The notes beneath the pieces are model-generated. The model searched no databases. It had not been told where the DNA came from and saw only the letters and a program-made list of their open reading frames with translations. 64,000 bases of DNA from assembly GCF_024199795.1 (NCBI RefSeq), contig NZ_JANADK010000001.1, forward strand, positions 9,104,001-9,168,000, in the 5' to 3' direction. This stretch comes from Bradyrhizobium sp. CCGB01. GTDB taxonomy: Bacteria > Pseudomonadota > Alphaproteobacteria > Rhizobiales > Xanthobacteraceae. Of this stretch, positions 16,548-27,227 are shown piece by piece; positions within the stretch are counted from its first letter, which is position 1, and every line of letters begins with the position of its first letter. A program made the translations under genes and the position numbers.

Positions 16548-17585
16548 ATGATCTTCCGCCAGCTCTTCGACAGCGTTTCGGGCACCTACAGCTACGTCCT
16601 CGCCAGCCGTCCCGGCGGCGAGGCACTGATCCTCGATCCCGTGCTGGAGAAGGTCGACCGCTACTGCCAGCTATTGCGTGAGCTCGACCTCAAGCTGGTC
16701 AAGGCGGTCGACACCCATCTGCATGCCGACCACGTCACCGGGCTCGGCGAGCTGCGCGACCGCACCCATTGCATGACCGTGATGGGCGACCAGACCAAGG
16801 CCGACGTGGTGGCGATGCGGGTCGCCGACGGCGACAAGGTGACGATCGAGGGCCTGTCGCTCGACGTGATGTACACGCCCGGCCACACCGACGATTCCTA
16901 TTCCTATTTGATGGGCGACCGCGTCTTCACCGGCGATACGCTGCTGATCCGCGGCACCGGCCGCACCGACTTCCAGAACGGGTCGTCGCGCGCGCAATAC
17001 GAATCGATCTTCAACCGCCTGCTGAAGCTGCCGGACGAGACGATGGTGTTCCCGGCACACGACTACAAGGGCGACACCGTCTCCACCATCGGCGAGGAGA
17101 AACGCTACAATCCGCGGCTCCAGGTGCGCTCGGTCGACGAATATATCGAGCTGATGGCGAACCTGAAGCTGCCCAATCCAAAGATGATGGACGTCGCGGT
17201 GCCCGCCAACATGCATGTCGGCCTGCATCAGGAGGAGCTGGAGAAAGAGGGCCGCGCGCTCAGCGCGGTCGAGGCGATCAGCTCGCTCGGCCGGCCCGAC
17301 ATCCTGCTGGTCGATCTGCGCGAGACCAATGAGCGGATGAAGCACGGCATGCTGGAGGGCGCGCTGCATACGCCCTATCCGTCCGTTGAAGACAGCCTCA
17401 AGCCCGGTGGCATGCTGCGCGAGGTCGCAGCCTCAACCGGCCGCCGCGTCGTGTTCTTCTGCGCTTTCGGCGAACGCTCGGCGATGGCTGTCACCGCCGC
17501 CAAGGCAGCCGGGCTCACCAACACCGCCCACATCGCCGGCGGCATCGACGCCTGGAAGAAGGCGGGCGGGCCGGTGCTGCACTGA
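16548..17585 (+). CDS. Persulfide dioxygenase-rhodanese fusion (ETHE1-like MBL fold)
   Basis: The 345-residue protein joins an ETHE1-like metallo-beta-lactamase domain to a rhodanese domain. Iron ligands are visible: HLHADH at 57-62, His113 in PGHTDD, Asp130 in FTGDTLLIRGTGRTDF and His171 in PAHDY. The rhodanese loop is CAFGER with Cys305. Such enzymes oxidise glutathione persulfide to sulfite in the cytoplasm and move sulfane sulfur to acceptors. It lies 283 bases after the sox cluster on the same strand, with its own AT-rich upstream region, so it is probably a separate but related sulfur unit. Confidence 0.92.
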   Translation: MIFRQLFDSVSGTYSYVLASRPGGEALILDPVLEKVDRYCQLLRELDLKLVKAVDTHLHADHVTGLGELRDRTHCMTVMGDQTKADVVAMRVADGDKVTIEGLSLDVMYTPGHTDDSYSYLMGDRVFTGDTLLIRGTGRTDFQNGSSRAQYESIFNRLLKLPDETMVFPAHDYKGDTVSTIGEEKRYNPRLQVRSVDEYIELMANLKLPNPKMMDVAVPANMHVGLHQEELEKEGRALSAVEAISSLGRPDILLVDLRETNERMKHGMLEGALHTPYPSVEDSLKPGGMLREVAASTGRRVVFFCAFGERSAMAVTAAKAAGLTNTAHIAGGIDAWKKAGGPVLH

Positions 17586-17665
17586 CGGCGCAGGCTTGCG
17601 ATAGGTCAGGAACTGCACATATCCTCCTGGTAAGACGGGTGCAGCATCACCATCCGGGACCAGCC

Positions 17666-17836
17666 ATGGCCAAGATCGGCAAGCCGAGCAAGCCGCCCAA
17701 AATTGCGGACAACAAGCAAGCGGATGACAAGGCGAAAAAGCCTCCGCCTCCACGCGAGATCGACGACGATTACGAAGACGGCGATTTTGTTTCGCCGAAG
17801 CGCGATCGCGATGGGAATGATGATGAGCCGTTGTGA
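17666..17836 (+). CDS. Small, highly charged hypothetical protein
   Basis: A 56-residue frame starts at ATG 17666 and is rich in lysine, proline and aspartate (KIGKPSKPPK, KKPPPPREIDDDYEDGD). No domain, signal peptide or membrane segment is visible; it is probably disordered. GGGACCAGCC is a poor ribosome-binding site. It could be a real small gene, since the composition is biased but not random for this GC content. I do not recognise it. Confidence 0.4.
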   Translation: MAKIGKPSKPPKIADNKQADDKAKKPPPPREIDDDYEDGDFVSPKRDRDGNDDEPL

Positions 17837-17869
17837 GGGGGTACGAGGCTCACCTCACGCATGGTGCGT

Positions 17870-18016
17870 TCCCTCCCCCCTTGCGGGGGAGGGTTAGGGA
17901 GAGGGGTGCCACACGGCACACTCTTTCAAGATCGCGACGATTCTTGCACGACGACCGACAGACCGTTTGCTGGGCTACCCCTCTCCCCCGCCCTCCCCCG
18001 CAAGGGGGGAGGGAGC
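17870..18016. repeat. Palindromic intergenic repeat, family E
   Basis: Ends are TCCCTCCCCCCTTGCGGGGG and CCCCGCAAGGGGGGAGGGAG, matching the element at 10542-10649, with a different middle. It takes up most of the gap 17837-18160; the remaining 145 bases hold the MFS gene leader and nothing else I can identify. Confidence 0.85.
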
Positions 18017-18160
18017 GCAGTTTGCCCGACTGCACCGCCGAGCGATCACTGAGATCGCAGCACCCCACCCGCACTACCTGCCATGCGCCTGCGTTCATGG
18101 ACAAATAACCGCTCTCCCCGATAGTTTGCGCGTCTCTCAAGGACGTGAAACGGAACTACG

Positions 18161-19369
18161 ATGGTCGACGTTCTCGCCGCACCGCAACAAGGCAAGGCGG
18201 ACAGCGCGCTGCGCACGCTGACCGGAATCTCGATCGCGCATTGGGTCAGCCATTTCCATCTGCTGGTCCTGCCGATGCTGTTTCCGTTCCTCAAGAGCCA
18301 GCTCGGCGTCGGCTATATCGAGCTCGGCTTCGCACTCACTGTGTCAGCGGTCGTATCCGGCCTGACGCAAGCGCCGACCGGCTATCTCGTCGATCATTTT
18401 GGTGCGCGCAGAATCCTGCTGGCCGGGCTGACGCTCGGCGGCTTCGCGCTGATCCTGCTCGGCCTGCACCTCAGCTACGCCTCGCTGATTGCCTGCGCGG
18501 TGCTGCTGGGTCTTGCCAACAGCGTCTACCATCCCGCCGACTACGCCATCCTCGCCGAGCATATGGATGAGGCGCGGATGGGCCGCGCGTTCTCGATCCA
18601 CACCTTTGCCGGCTATCTCGGCGGCGCGCTGGCACCGGCGATCGTTGCGGCCCTCATCACCATCTCTGGCGGGACAGGCGCCATCATCGCTTCGGGCGCA
18701 ATCGGCGTGCTGGTGGCGTTGCTGCTGGTCGTCATGAACATTCCCGATGCCGGCGCCCACAAGAAAAAGCCGGGCGACGAGAACGCGCCGAAGCAGGCGG
18801 TGATCACGCCGGCGCTGATCACGCTCACCATGCTGTTCATGCTGCTCAGCCTCTCGGTCGCCGGCATCAACAATTTCGGCGTGGTCGCGCTGATGAGCGG
18901 CTATGGCGCGACCTATTCCATCGCCAACGTCGCGCTGACGGCGTTCCTCGGCTCTAGCGCCGTGGGCGTGCTCGCGGGCGGCTTCCTCGCCGATTACACC
19001 GAGCGCCATGGCTATGTCGCAGCCGCCTGCTTTGCGGCGAATGCGGCGATCGTGCTGCTGATCGCACTGGTGACGCTGCCGGGTTGGGCTTTGACCGTCA
19101 CGATGGCGACCGCGGGCTTCCTCTCCGGCGTCATCGCGCCGTCGCGGGACATGCTGGTGCGCAACGCCGCGCCTCCCGGTGCAGCGGGGCGCGCCTTCGG
19201 CATCGTCTCCACTGGCTTCAATCTCGGCGGCATCGTCTCACCGCTGCTGTTCGGCTGGATCATGGACCAGAGCGCGCCGCACTGGGTGTTCGGGGCGTCG
19301 GTGATCTTCATGCTGGCCACGGTGGTGCTGTCGCCGTTCACGGAGCGGAAGCCGCAAGGCAAGGCTTGA
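18161..19369 (+). CDS. MFS transporter, fosmidomycin-resistance-like
   Basis: The 402-residue protein has about 12 membrane segments. Motif A is GYLVDHFGARR, and NSVYHPADYAILAEHM is a segment shared with fosmidomycin-resistance (Fsr) type transporters. ATG at 18161 has AAGGACG and CGGAAC upstream. The next gene encodes a D-amino-acid deacylase-type amidohydrolase, so the transporter may handle its substrate or product, but that is only positional inference. Confidence 0.9.
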   Translation: MVDVLAAPQQGKADSALRTLTGISIAHWVSHFHLLVLPMLFPFLKSQLGVGYIELGFALTVSAVVSGLTQAPTGYLVDHFGARRILLAGLTLGGFALILLGLHLSYASLIACAVLLGLANSVYHPADYAILAEHMDEARMGRAFSIHTFAGYLGGALAPAIVAALITISGGTGAIIASGAIGVLVALLLVVMNIPDAGAHKKKPGDENAPKQAVITPALITLTMLFMLLSLSVAGINNFGVVALMSGYGATYSIANVALTAFLGSSAVGVLAGGFLADYTERHGYVAAACFAANAAIVLLIALVTLPGWALTVTMATAGFLSGVIAPSRDMLVRNAAPPGAAGRAFGIVSTGFNLGGIVSPLLFGWIMDQSAPHWVFGASVIFMLATVVLSPFTERKPQGKA

Positions 19370-19383
19370 GCAACGAATTCAAC

Positions 19384-19518
19384 TGTCGTCCCTGCGAAAG
19401 CAGGGACCCATAATCCCAGGGAGAAATTGGCGGCGCGGACTGGTCACCAAGAGTCTTCGCCAGATAGCTCCCTGTGGTTATGGGTCCCGGATCTTCGCTT
19501 CGCTCGTCCGGGACGACG
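19384..19518. repeat. Palindromic intergenic repeat, family D (GTCGTCCC...GGGACCCATAA type)
   Basis: The left end GTCGTCCCTGCGAAAGCAGG and right end GTCCGGGACGACG flank two inverted copies of GGGACCCATAA/TTATGGGTCCC and a spacer with AAGAGTCTTCGCCA. A relative is at 29070-29213. It lies between the MFS gene and the amidohydrolase gene. Confidence 0.8.
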
Positions 19519-19564
19519 AGCCGTTAAAGCCAAAACACAACAAAACAAAACGGGAAGAAACATC

Positions 19565-21280
19565 ATGAGCACCCCTGATCTCGTGATCCGCGGCGGCACT
19601 GTCGCGGACGGTCGCGGCGGCGAGCTGTTCGAGGCCGACGTCGCCATCACCGGCGGCAAGATCAGCGAGGTCGGCAAGGTCTCGGCCAAAGGCAACGAGG
19701 AGATCGACGCACGCGGGAAACTCGTGACGCCGGGCTTCGTCGACGTCCACACGCATTATGACGGCCAGGTCACCTGGAGCCAAGACATCACGCCGTCGTC
19801 GCAGAACGGCGTCACCACCGCGATCATGGGCAATTGCGGCGTCGGCTTTGCACCGTGCAAGCCCGCCGACCACACCCGCCTGATCCAGCTCATGGAAGGC
19901 GTCGAGGACATTCCCGAGCCTGTCCTGAGCGCCGGCATTCCCTGGGCCTGGGAGAGCTTTCCGGATTACATGAACTGGCTTTCCAGGCGCGATTTCGACA
20001 TCGACGTCGGCGCGCAGCTGCCGCACGCGGCGCTGCGCGTCTATGTCATGGGCGAGCGCGGCGCGCGCCGCGATCCCTCCACAGCCGAAGACAACGCGGC
20101 GATGGCGAAGCTCGCGGGTGAAGCCGTACGTTCCGGCGCACTCGGCTTCTCGACCTCGCGCACGCTCAACCACCGCACCTCGACCGGCGATTTCACGCCG
20201 ACGCTGAAGGCCGGCGAGGACGAGCTCACCGCGATTGCCGGCGCGATGCACAGCCAGGGCCGCAGCGTGCTGCAATTCGTGCTGGACCTGTCGACCCTCC
20301 ACGAAGATCTGCCGATGATGCTGCGGGTGGCGGACGCCACGAAATGCCCGATCTCGTTCTCGATCACGCAGAACGACAAGGCGCCAAACCGCTGGCGCCA
20401 GACGCTGGACGAGATCAATGCAGCCGCGAAGCGCGGCCTCTCCATCACCGCGCAGATCGCGGCGCGCCCGGTCGGGCTCTTGCTCGGTCTCGAGCTGTCG
20501 CGAAACCCGTTCCAGACCCATCCGAGCTACAAGGCGATCGCGCATCTGCCGCTGAAGGAGCGGCTGGCGGCGCTGCATCAGCCGGAGGTGCGCAAAGCCA
20601 TCTTGAGCGAGACGGCGACCGCGACCGACGACCCGCTGTTTTTCCGGCCCAACTACGACAAGATGTTTTTGCTCGGCGATCCCCCGGATTACGAGCAGCC
20701 GCCGGAGAATGCGCTGGGCCCGCAGGCGCGCAAGCAGGGCCGCCAGCCGGAGGAGCTCGCCTACGACGCGATGCTGTCGGACGAGGGCCGCGGCATGCTC
20801 TACGTGCCGTTCCTCAACTATGCCGACGGCAATCTCGATGCGACGCGCGAGATGCTGATCGATCCGCAATCGGTGCCGGGCCTGTCTGACGGCGGCGCCC
20901 ATTGCGGCATTATCTGCGATGCCAGCTTCCCGACCTATCTGCTGACGCACTGGACGCGTGACCGCAAGCGCGGCGAGAAGCTGACAATCCCGTTCGTGGT
21001 CGCCGCACAGTCGCGCAAGACCGCGCTGTCGGTCGGCCTCACCGATCGCGGGCTGATCGCGCCGGGCTACAAGGCGGATGTGAACGTGATCGACTACGAC
21101 CGCCTGCATCTGCATCCGCCGAAGGTGCATTACGATCTGCCGGTCGGCGGGCGGCGGCTGTTGCAGGACGTCGATGGCTACGAGGCGACGATCGTCTCGG
21201 GTGTCGTGACGCGGCGGCACGGTGAGGCGACGGGACGCCGGCCGGGGAAGCTGATTCGGGGCGCGCAGGGGATGAATTAA
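19565..21280 (+). CDS. N-acyl-D-amino-acid deacylase-type amidohydrolase
   Basis: The 571-residue protein is a metal-dependent amidohydrolase of the D-aminoacylase group. It begins with the small beta domain (LVIRGGTVADGRGGELF), then VTPGFVDVHTHYDGQ with the HTH metal site, GNCGVGFAPC, and ends with GLIAPGYKADVNVIDYDRL. VPGLSDGGAHCG contains the conserved catalytic aspartate region. It may hydrolyse N-acyl-D-amino acids or another amide; specificity is not certain. ATG at 19565 follows GGGAAGAAAC. The frame is open upstream only across the repeat. Confidence 0.92.
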   Translation: MSTPDLVIRGGTVADGRGGELFEADVAITGGKISEVGKVSAKGNEEIDARGKLVTPGFVDVHTHYDGQVTWSQDITPSSQNGVTTAIMGNCGVGFAPCKPADHTRLIQLMEGVEDIPEPVLSAGIPWAWESFPDYMNWLSRRDFDIDVGAQLPHAALRVYVMGERGARRDPSTAEDNAAMAKLAGEAVRSGALGFSTSRTLNHRTSTGDFTPTLKAGEDELTAIAGAMHSQGRSVLQFVLDLSTLHEDLPMMLRVADATKCPISFSITQNDKAPNRWRQTLDEINAAAKRGLSITAQIAARPVGLLLGLELSRNPFQTHPSYKAIAHLPLKERLAALHQPEVRKAILSETATATDDPLFFRPNYDKMFLLGDPPDYEQPPENALGPQARKQGRQPEELAYDAMLSDEGRGMLYVPFLNYADGNLDATREMLIDPQSVPGLSDGGAHCGIICDASFPTYLLTHWTRDRKRGEKLTIPFVVAAQSRKTALSVGLTDRGLIAPGYKADVNVIDYDRLHLHPPKVHYDLPVGGRRLLQDVDGYEATIVSGVVTRRHGEATGRRPGKLIRGAQGMN

Positions 21281-21292
21281 ACGAGGAGCTGC

Positions 21293-21455
21293 TTACCCTC
21301 CCCTGGAGGGGGAGGGTCGGCTCACATGGAGCGCAGCGGAATGTGAGACGGGGTGGGGTGACAGTCTCTCCGCACGGAACAGTGCCCGTGTTGAGAGATC
21401 ACCCCACCCCGCTCGCGCTTCGCACGATCGACCCTCCCCCTCCAGGGGAGGGTAA
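21293..21455. repeat. Palindromic intergenic repeat, family F (TTACCCTCCCCTGGAGGGGGAGGG type)
   Basis: Ends are TTACCCTCCCCTGGAGGGGG and CCCCCTCCAGGGGAGGGTAA, with a conserved core containing GTGAGACGGGGTGGGGTGAC and GAGAGATCACCCCACCCCGC. A near-identical element is at 33829-33988. It lies between convergent genes for the amidohydrolase and an MFS transporter. Confidence 0.9.
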
Positions 21456-21469
21456 GACAACCCGCCCTC

Positions 21470-22807
21470 TTACGTCGGCGACACCGCGCCCTTCAGAGGA
21501 GCTGCCTGCGGAGCGGCACCGCGCGTCAGCCTGGCCTTTTCCGTGTTCGGCCAGAGCAGCAGCAGGCCGATGACACCGGAGCCGACCATGACCACCGCGT
21601 TGATGGTGAAGCCGGTCAGGTAGCCGTCGAGCATGGCGCCGGCGCGCTGGATCACGGTGCCCATCACCATCGGCGCGATGATGCCCGAGAGCGTATAGAG
21701 CGCACCGTAGATCGCGAGGACCGCGCCGCGCTGCGACGCCGGCGTGAACTCACCGAGCATCGGCGGGCAGACGACATAGATGGCGCCGCACAGGCCGGAG
21801 CCGACGACGAGCAGCGCGATCTGGAGACCAGCGCCGGTGACATGCGGCATCATCGCCAGGATCAGGCCGCCGATGATCAGCGGCACCGAGCCGAGCACGC
21901 CGCGCGAGATGCGCGTGGTGTAGCCGCGCGCGTTCATGACCTGCGAGATCCAGCCGGTGAGGATGACGACGGTCGCGCCGAACACCCAGGGCAGGATCGA
22001 GATGAAGCCGGCCTGGCTTTGCGAGAAGCCAAGGCCCTTCACAATGAACGGCGTGAACCAGGTGAGGCCGAGCGACAGCGCCCAATAGGCGCCGAAGGTC
22101 GCGATCACGCAGCCGACGAAGGTGCGCGAGGTCAGCAGGTGCAAATAGGGAATTTTCGCCTCGGTTACAGCGAGGACCTGCGTGTCCTCCAGCGGGCCTT
22201 CCTCGCCGAAGGTGAGCCAGGCGCAGACCCACATCAGACCGACGACACCGAGCGCGCCGAAGGCATAATGCCAGGAATGATTGACGATGACCCAGTTCAG
22301 CGCCGGCACCGCGAGAATGACGCCGAAGGCCGAGCCCTGCGACAGGATCGCGGTCGGCAGCGTGCGCTTCTCATCCGGGAACCATTTGTAGATCGCGTGC
22401 GCGGCGACCGAGAAGGCCGGGCCTTCGCCGGCGCCCAGCACGATGCGGCAGATCAGGAGCGTGGTAAACGAGACGGTGCCGACCATCGGAAACTGCGCCA
22501 GCGCCCAGATCACCGCCAGCGTCAGCAGCACCCAGCGCGTCGGCACCTTGTTGACGATGAAGCCGACCACGATGGCCGAGATCGAGAACAGGAAGAAGAA
22601 CGAGGAGCCTAGCAGGCCGAATTGCTCGGCGCTGAGCTTCATGTCGGTCATGATCGGCACGCCGGCGAGTCCGACGACAATCTTGTCCGCGAAGTTCACG
22701 ACCATGAAGAGAAAGAGGAGAAAAGTGACGGTCCAGGCGCCTTTCGGCGTTGCCTTGGAATCCCCTGCCGTCTTACCCGCCGCGGACGGCGTTCCCTGAG
22801 CGCTCAT
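21470..22807 (-). CDS. MFS transporter, anion:cation symporter (ACS) type
   Basis: The 445-residue protein has about 12 membrane helices and resembles the ACS family (glucarate, phthalate and 4-hydroxyphenylacetate permeases): NFADKIVVGLAGVPIMTDMK in helix 1, GEGPAFSVAAHAIYKWFPDE near helix 4. Two ATG codons lie in tandem (22810 and 22807) after GGGGAG; the second has the better spacing. The substrate is probably an organic anion. It converges on the amidohydrolase gene and is divergent from an ABC transporter operon. Confidence 0.9.
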   Translation of the reverse strand: MSAQGTPSAAGKTAGDSKATPKGAWTVTFLLFLFMVVNFADKIVVGLAGVPIMTDMKLSAEQFGLLGSSFFFLFSISAIVVGFIVNKVPTRWVLLTLAVIWALAQFPMVGTVSFTTLLICRIVLGAGEGPAFSVAAHAIYKWFPDEKRTLPTAILSQGSAFGVILAVPALNWVIVNHSWHYAFGALGVVGLMWVCAWLTFGEEGPLEDTQVLAVTEAKIPYLHLLTSRTFVGCVIATFGAYWALSLGLTWFTPFIVKGLGFSQSQAGFISILPWVFGATVVILTGWISQVMNARGYTTRISRGVLGSVPLIIGGLILAMMPHVTGAGLQIALLVVGSGLCGAIYVVCPPMLGEFTPASQRGAVLAIYGALYTLSGIIAPMVMGTVIQRAGAMLDGYLTGFTINAVVMVGSGVIGLLLLWPNTEKARLTRGAAPQAAPLKGAVSPT

Positions 22808-22911
22808 CATTCTCCCCGTATGTCTTTATTGTCGGCACTTTTTGATTTGGCCGTTTTGGGAGCTAACAACGGCTTCAAGGCCAACGCAACCCCGGCATTT
22901 CCACGGCAAGT

Positions 22912-23603
<692 letters not shown>

Positions 23604-23607
<4 letters not shown>

Positions 23608-26066
23608 GGCGCGCGCTGTGGGTCCTCGCGGTGCTCCTGAGCCACTGGCGGCGGCACAAGATGCAGTTCGCGACGCTGCTGATCGGCCTGATCGCGGCAA
23701 CCGCATTGTGGAGCGGCGTGCAGGCCATCAACCAGCAGGCCCGCAATGCCTATGACCGCGCCGCGGCGACATTCGGCGGCGTGCGCACGGCGATGCTGGT
23801 TGCGCCTGACGCGGCGACCTTTTCGCAAGGCCTGTTCGTCAAGCTTCGCCGCGCGGGCTGGCCGGTCTCGCCGGTGCTGGAAGGCCGCGTCCAGGTCAAC
23901 GGACGTTCGGTGCGGCTGCTCGGCATCGAGCCGGTGACGATGCCGGCGGACGTCGGCAACGCGCCGCGCCTCGGTGCTTCGGATCTGAGCAGCTTCGTCG
24001 CGCCTCCGGGCCAGACGCTGGTGGCGCGCGAAACGCTCGCTGACATGCAGGAACAGGAGGGCGCGGCACCGCCGATCAGCAGCGGCGCAAAACTGCCGCC
24101 GCTGCGCGTGCTGCCGCAGCTCGTGCCCGACGTTCTGGTCGTGGACATCGGCGTGGCGCAGCGGCTGCTCAACAAGCCGGATCAGGTGTCGCGGCTGCTG
24201 ATCGGCAAAGCGAAGGGCAGGCCGGCGCCGCTGGCCAGCATCGTCAGCGGGCAGTTGCAGCGGGTCGAGCCGAATGCGGAGACGGAGCTGGAGCGCCTCA
24301 CCGATAGCTTCCATCTCAACCTCACGGCCTTCGGCCTGCTGTCGTTCTTCGTCGGCCTCTTCATCGTCAACTCGGCCGTCGGCCTCGCCTTCGAGCAGCG
24401 GTTGCCGATGCTGCGCACGCTGCGGGCCTGCGGGGCCTCGGCGCGGCTGGTCAACACGGTGCTGGTGATCGAGCTGGTGGCGCTGGCGCTGGTCGCAGGA
24501 TTGATCGGGCTCGTCTGCGGCTATTTCATCGCAGCCGCGCTGCTGCCCGACGTCGCGGCCTCGCTGCGCGGGCTCTATGGCGCGCAGATCCCCGGGCAGC
24601 TCGCGCTGCGCTCGGAGTGGTGGCTCGCCGGCATCGGCATCAGCATCGCGGGCGCGCTGGTGGCGGCGGCGACGAGCCTGATCAAGGCCATCAGGATGCC
24701 GGTGCTGGCGACCGCGCAGCCGCGCGCCTGGCAGCAGCGGCAGCGGCGCTGGCTGATCCTGCAAAGCCTTGCTGCCTGCGCCGTGTTTGCGGTCGCGCTG
24801 CTGTTGCTTCACTACGGACAATCGCTGATCGCCGGCTTCGGCGTACTCGCGGCGCTGATGCTCGGTGCGGCACTGATCCTGCCGGCCTTCCTCGAGATCA
24901 TCCTGCTCATCGGCCAGCGCTGGTCGCGCGGACCGCTGTCGCTTTGGTTCTGGGCGGACAGCCGGCAACAGCTCTCCGGACTGTCGCTCGCGCTGATGGC
25001 GCTGCTGCTCGCGCTGGCCGTCAATGTCGGGGTCTCCACCATGGTGGAGACCTTCAGCCGCACTTTCCTCGGCTGGCTCAACGGGCGGCTCGCAGCCGAC
25101 GTCTACATCAGCGCCTCCGACAATTCGCAAGGCGTTGCGATCCGCGACTGGCTGAAGGAGCGCAGCGATGTCCAGGCGATCCTGTCGGGCGGGCGCGCCG
25201 AGGCGCAGGTCCAGGGCCAGCCGGTGGAATTGCTCGGCCTGCCCGATCACGCGCTCTATCGCGAGCGCTGGCCGCTGCTGGAGACCGCGCCGAGGGCGTG
25301 GACCCAGCTGGTGCCGGGCAATGCCGCCTTCATCAGCGAGCAGTTGAGCCGCCGCCTCAATGTCCGTGTCGGCGACGTCATCGAGGTGCCGGCGCCCGGC
25401 GGGACCTGGGAGCTCGATATCGTCGGCATCTATGCCGATTACGGCAATCCCAAGGGGCAGCTCGCGGTGAATGTCGCGGCGCTGATCCGGCACTTTCCGC
25501 AGACGCCGCAGACACGGATCGGCCTGATCGTCGCGAAGCAGGATATCCCAGGCTTGATCGCGGCCCTACAGAAGCAGTTTGCGCTCGATGATCGCAGCGT
25601 TGCCGACCAGGCGACGGTGAAGGCGGAATCGATCCGCATCTTCAACCGCACCTTCGCGGTGACATCGGCGCTGAATGCGTTCACGCTCGGCGTCGCCGGC
25701 ATCGCACTTTTGACCAGTCTCCTGACGCTGGCGAATTCCCGCCTGCCGCAGCTTGCGCCGCTGTGGGCGATCGGCCTCACGCGCCCGCGCCTTGCCGCGA
25801 TCGAATTGACCAAGACGCTCTCCGTTGCGCTGTTCACGTCCCTGCTGGCCGTGCCGCTCGGCCTGTTGGTGGCGTGGTGCCTGATCGCCATCGTCAACGT
25901 GAAGGCGTTCGGCTGGCGGCTGCCGTTCCACGTCTTTCCGCTGCAACTGGTCGAGCTGGTTGCGGTCGCGCTGATCGCGTCGCTGCTTGCCGCATTGCTG
26001 CCGATGGTGCGGCTGGCGCGGATGCAGCCGGCGAGCCTCGTAAAGGTGTTTGCCAATGAGCGCTGA
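23604..26066 (+). CDS. ABC transporter permease with two FtsX domains
   Basis: The 820-residue protein contains two FtsX-like permease domains, one near residues 225-370 (FGLLSFFVGLFIVNSAVGLAF) and one near 690-815, with further membrane segments between them and large extracytoplasmic regions. It begins with a membrane helix after HWRRHKMQF. This is the architecture of permeases that work with LolD/MacB-type ATPases on lipids or hydrophobic molecules. It overlaps both its neighbours (4 bases upstream, 11 bases downstream), so the three genes form one coupled operon. Confidence 0.93.
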
Positions 26067-27138
26067 GACGATCTCGCGGCGCACGTTTGCCGGCGGCATT
26101 GCCGCACTCGCGCTCACACGCCGTGCCGGCGCACAAGGCTATGCCGGGCTCGGCGAGACCGCTGACGGCTTTGCGAAGGTCACGCCGGGAAAGCTGTTCA
26201 CCTTCCCCGCCGATCACGGACCGCATCCGGAGTTTCGCATCGAATGGTGGTATCTGACGGCGAACCTCACCGACAGCAGCGGCGCGGCCTGCGGGCTGCA
26301 ATGGACACTGTTCCGTCAGGCGGCGCGGCCGGGCCCGCAAGGCGAAGGCTGGGCCAATCAGCAGATCTGGATGGCGCATGCGGCAGTCACGCGCGCCGAT
26401 ACACACCGCTTCAACGAGGTGTTTTCGCGCGGCGGCATCGGGCAGGCCGGCGTCACGGCAAAGCCGTTCGCGGCCTGGATCGACGATTGGGAGATGAAGG
26501 GTTTTGAACGCACCGACGATCGCTCCCTGGCGCCACTGACGCTGAAGGCCTCCGGGACAGACTTCAGCTACGCACTGACGCTGGAGGCCGATCGTCCGGT
26601 GGTGTTGCAGGGCGATGGCGGCTACAGCCGCAAGTCCGAGCGCGGGCAAGCGTCCTACTATTACAGCCAGCCATTCTATCGCGCGCGCGGCAGCCTCACG
26701 ATCGACGACAAATCCGTCGATGTCTCGGGCCAGGCCTGGATGGACCGCGAGTGGAGCAGCCAGCCGCTCGATGCCGACCAATCCGGCTGGGATTGGCTGT
26801 CGCTGCACCTTTCATCCGGCGACAAGCTGATGCTGTACCGGCTGCGGCAGAAGGACGGCAAGGAGTATCCGTTCGGCAACTGGATCAGCGCCACGGGCGA
26901 CACGCAGATGATCGCGGGTGGCGATATCCAGATGGTTCCGAAGGCGACCGCCGAGATCGCGGGACGCAAGCTGTCGTTGGAATGGCAGATCGCGATCCCC
27001 TCACGATCGTTCTCGATTGCCTGCAAGCCGCTCAATCCAAAGGCCTGGATGGGGACCGGCTTCTCCTATTGGGAGGGACCGATCAGCTTTGCCGGCACGC
27101 ATGACGGCGTTGGCTATCTCGAGCTGACCGGCTATTGA
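26056..27138 (+). CDS. AttH/CrtC-like lipocalin-fold protein
   Basis: The 360-residue protein matches the AttH family, related to carotenoid 1,2-hydratase (CrtC): FPADHGPHPEFRIEWWYLTA opens the domain and GQAWMDREWSSQPLDADQSG lies in the second half. A Tat-like leader (SRRTFAGGIAALAL, ending GAQG) suggests export. AttH proteins are commonly encoded next to ATPase and permease genes like those here. The exact substrate or enzymatic activity is unknown. ATG 26056 lies inside the end of the permease gene (11-base overlap). Confidence 0.88.
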   Translation: MSAETISRRTFAGGIAALALTRRAGAQGYAGLGETADGFAKVTPGKLFTFPADHGPHPEFRIEWWYLTANLTDSSGAACGLQWTLFRQAARPGPQGEGWANQQIWMAHAAVTRADTHRFNEVFSRGGIGQAGVTAKPFAAWIDDWEMKGFERTDDRSLAPLTLKASGTDFSYALTLEADRPVVLQGDGGYSRKSERGQASYYYSQPFYRARGSLTIDDKSVDVSGQAWMDREWSSQPLDADQSGWDWLSLHLSSGDKLMLYRLRQKDGKEYPFGNWISATGDTQMIAGGDIQMVPKATAEIAGRKLSLEWQIAIPSRSFSIACKPLNPKAWMGTGFSYWEGPISFAGTHDGVGYLELTGY

Positions 27139-27162
27139 AGCCCGACCTGCGTAGATTCTGGT

Positions 27163-27212
27163 TTTGACGCGTATTCCTTGCGCGAACCGGTGTCCACTTC
27201 GCTCGAAACGCT
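27163..27212. repeat. Fragment of a dispersed sequence (TTTGACGCG...GCGAACCGGTGTCC)
   Basis: The stretch GGTTTTGACGCGTATTCC, then GCGCGAACCGGTGTCCACTT and CGCTCGAAACGCT, resembles a dispersed intergenic sequence I recall from Bradyrhizobium genomes. Only one copy is in this window, so the identification relies on memory. It forms the leader of the MAPEG gene. Confidence 0.4.
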
Positions 27213-27227
27213 TGAGGGAAATCAGCA

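Noticed and set aside
19478..21220. Open frame of 580 codons on the minus strand
   Set aside because: Antisense to the amidohydrolase gene; shadow composition and no motif.
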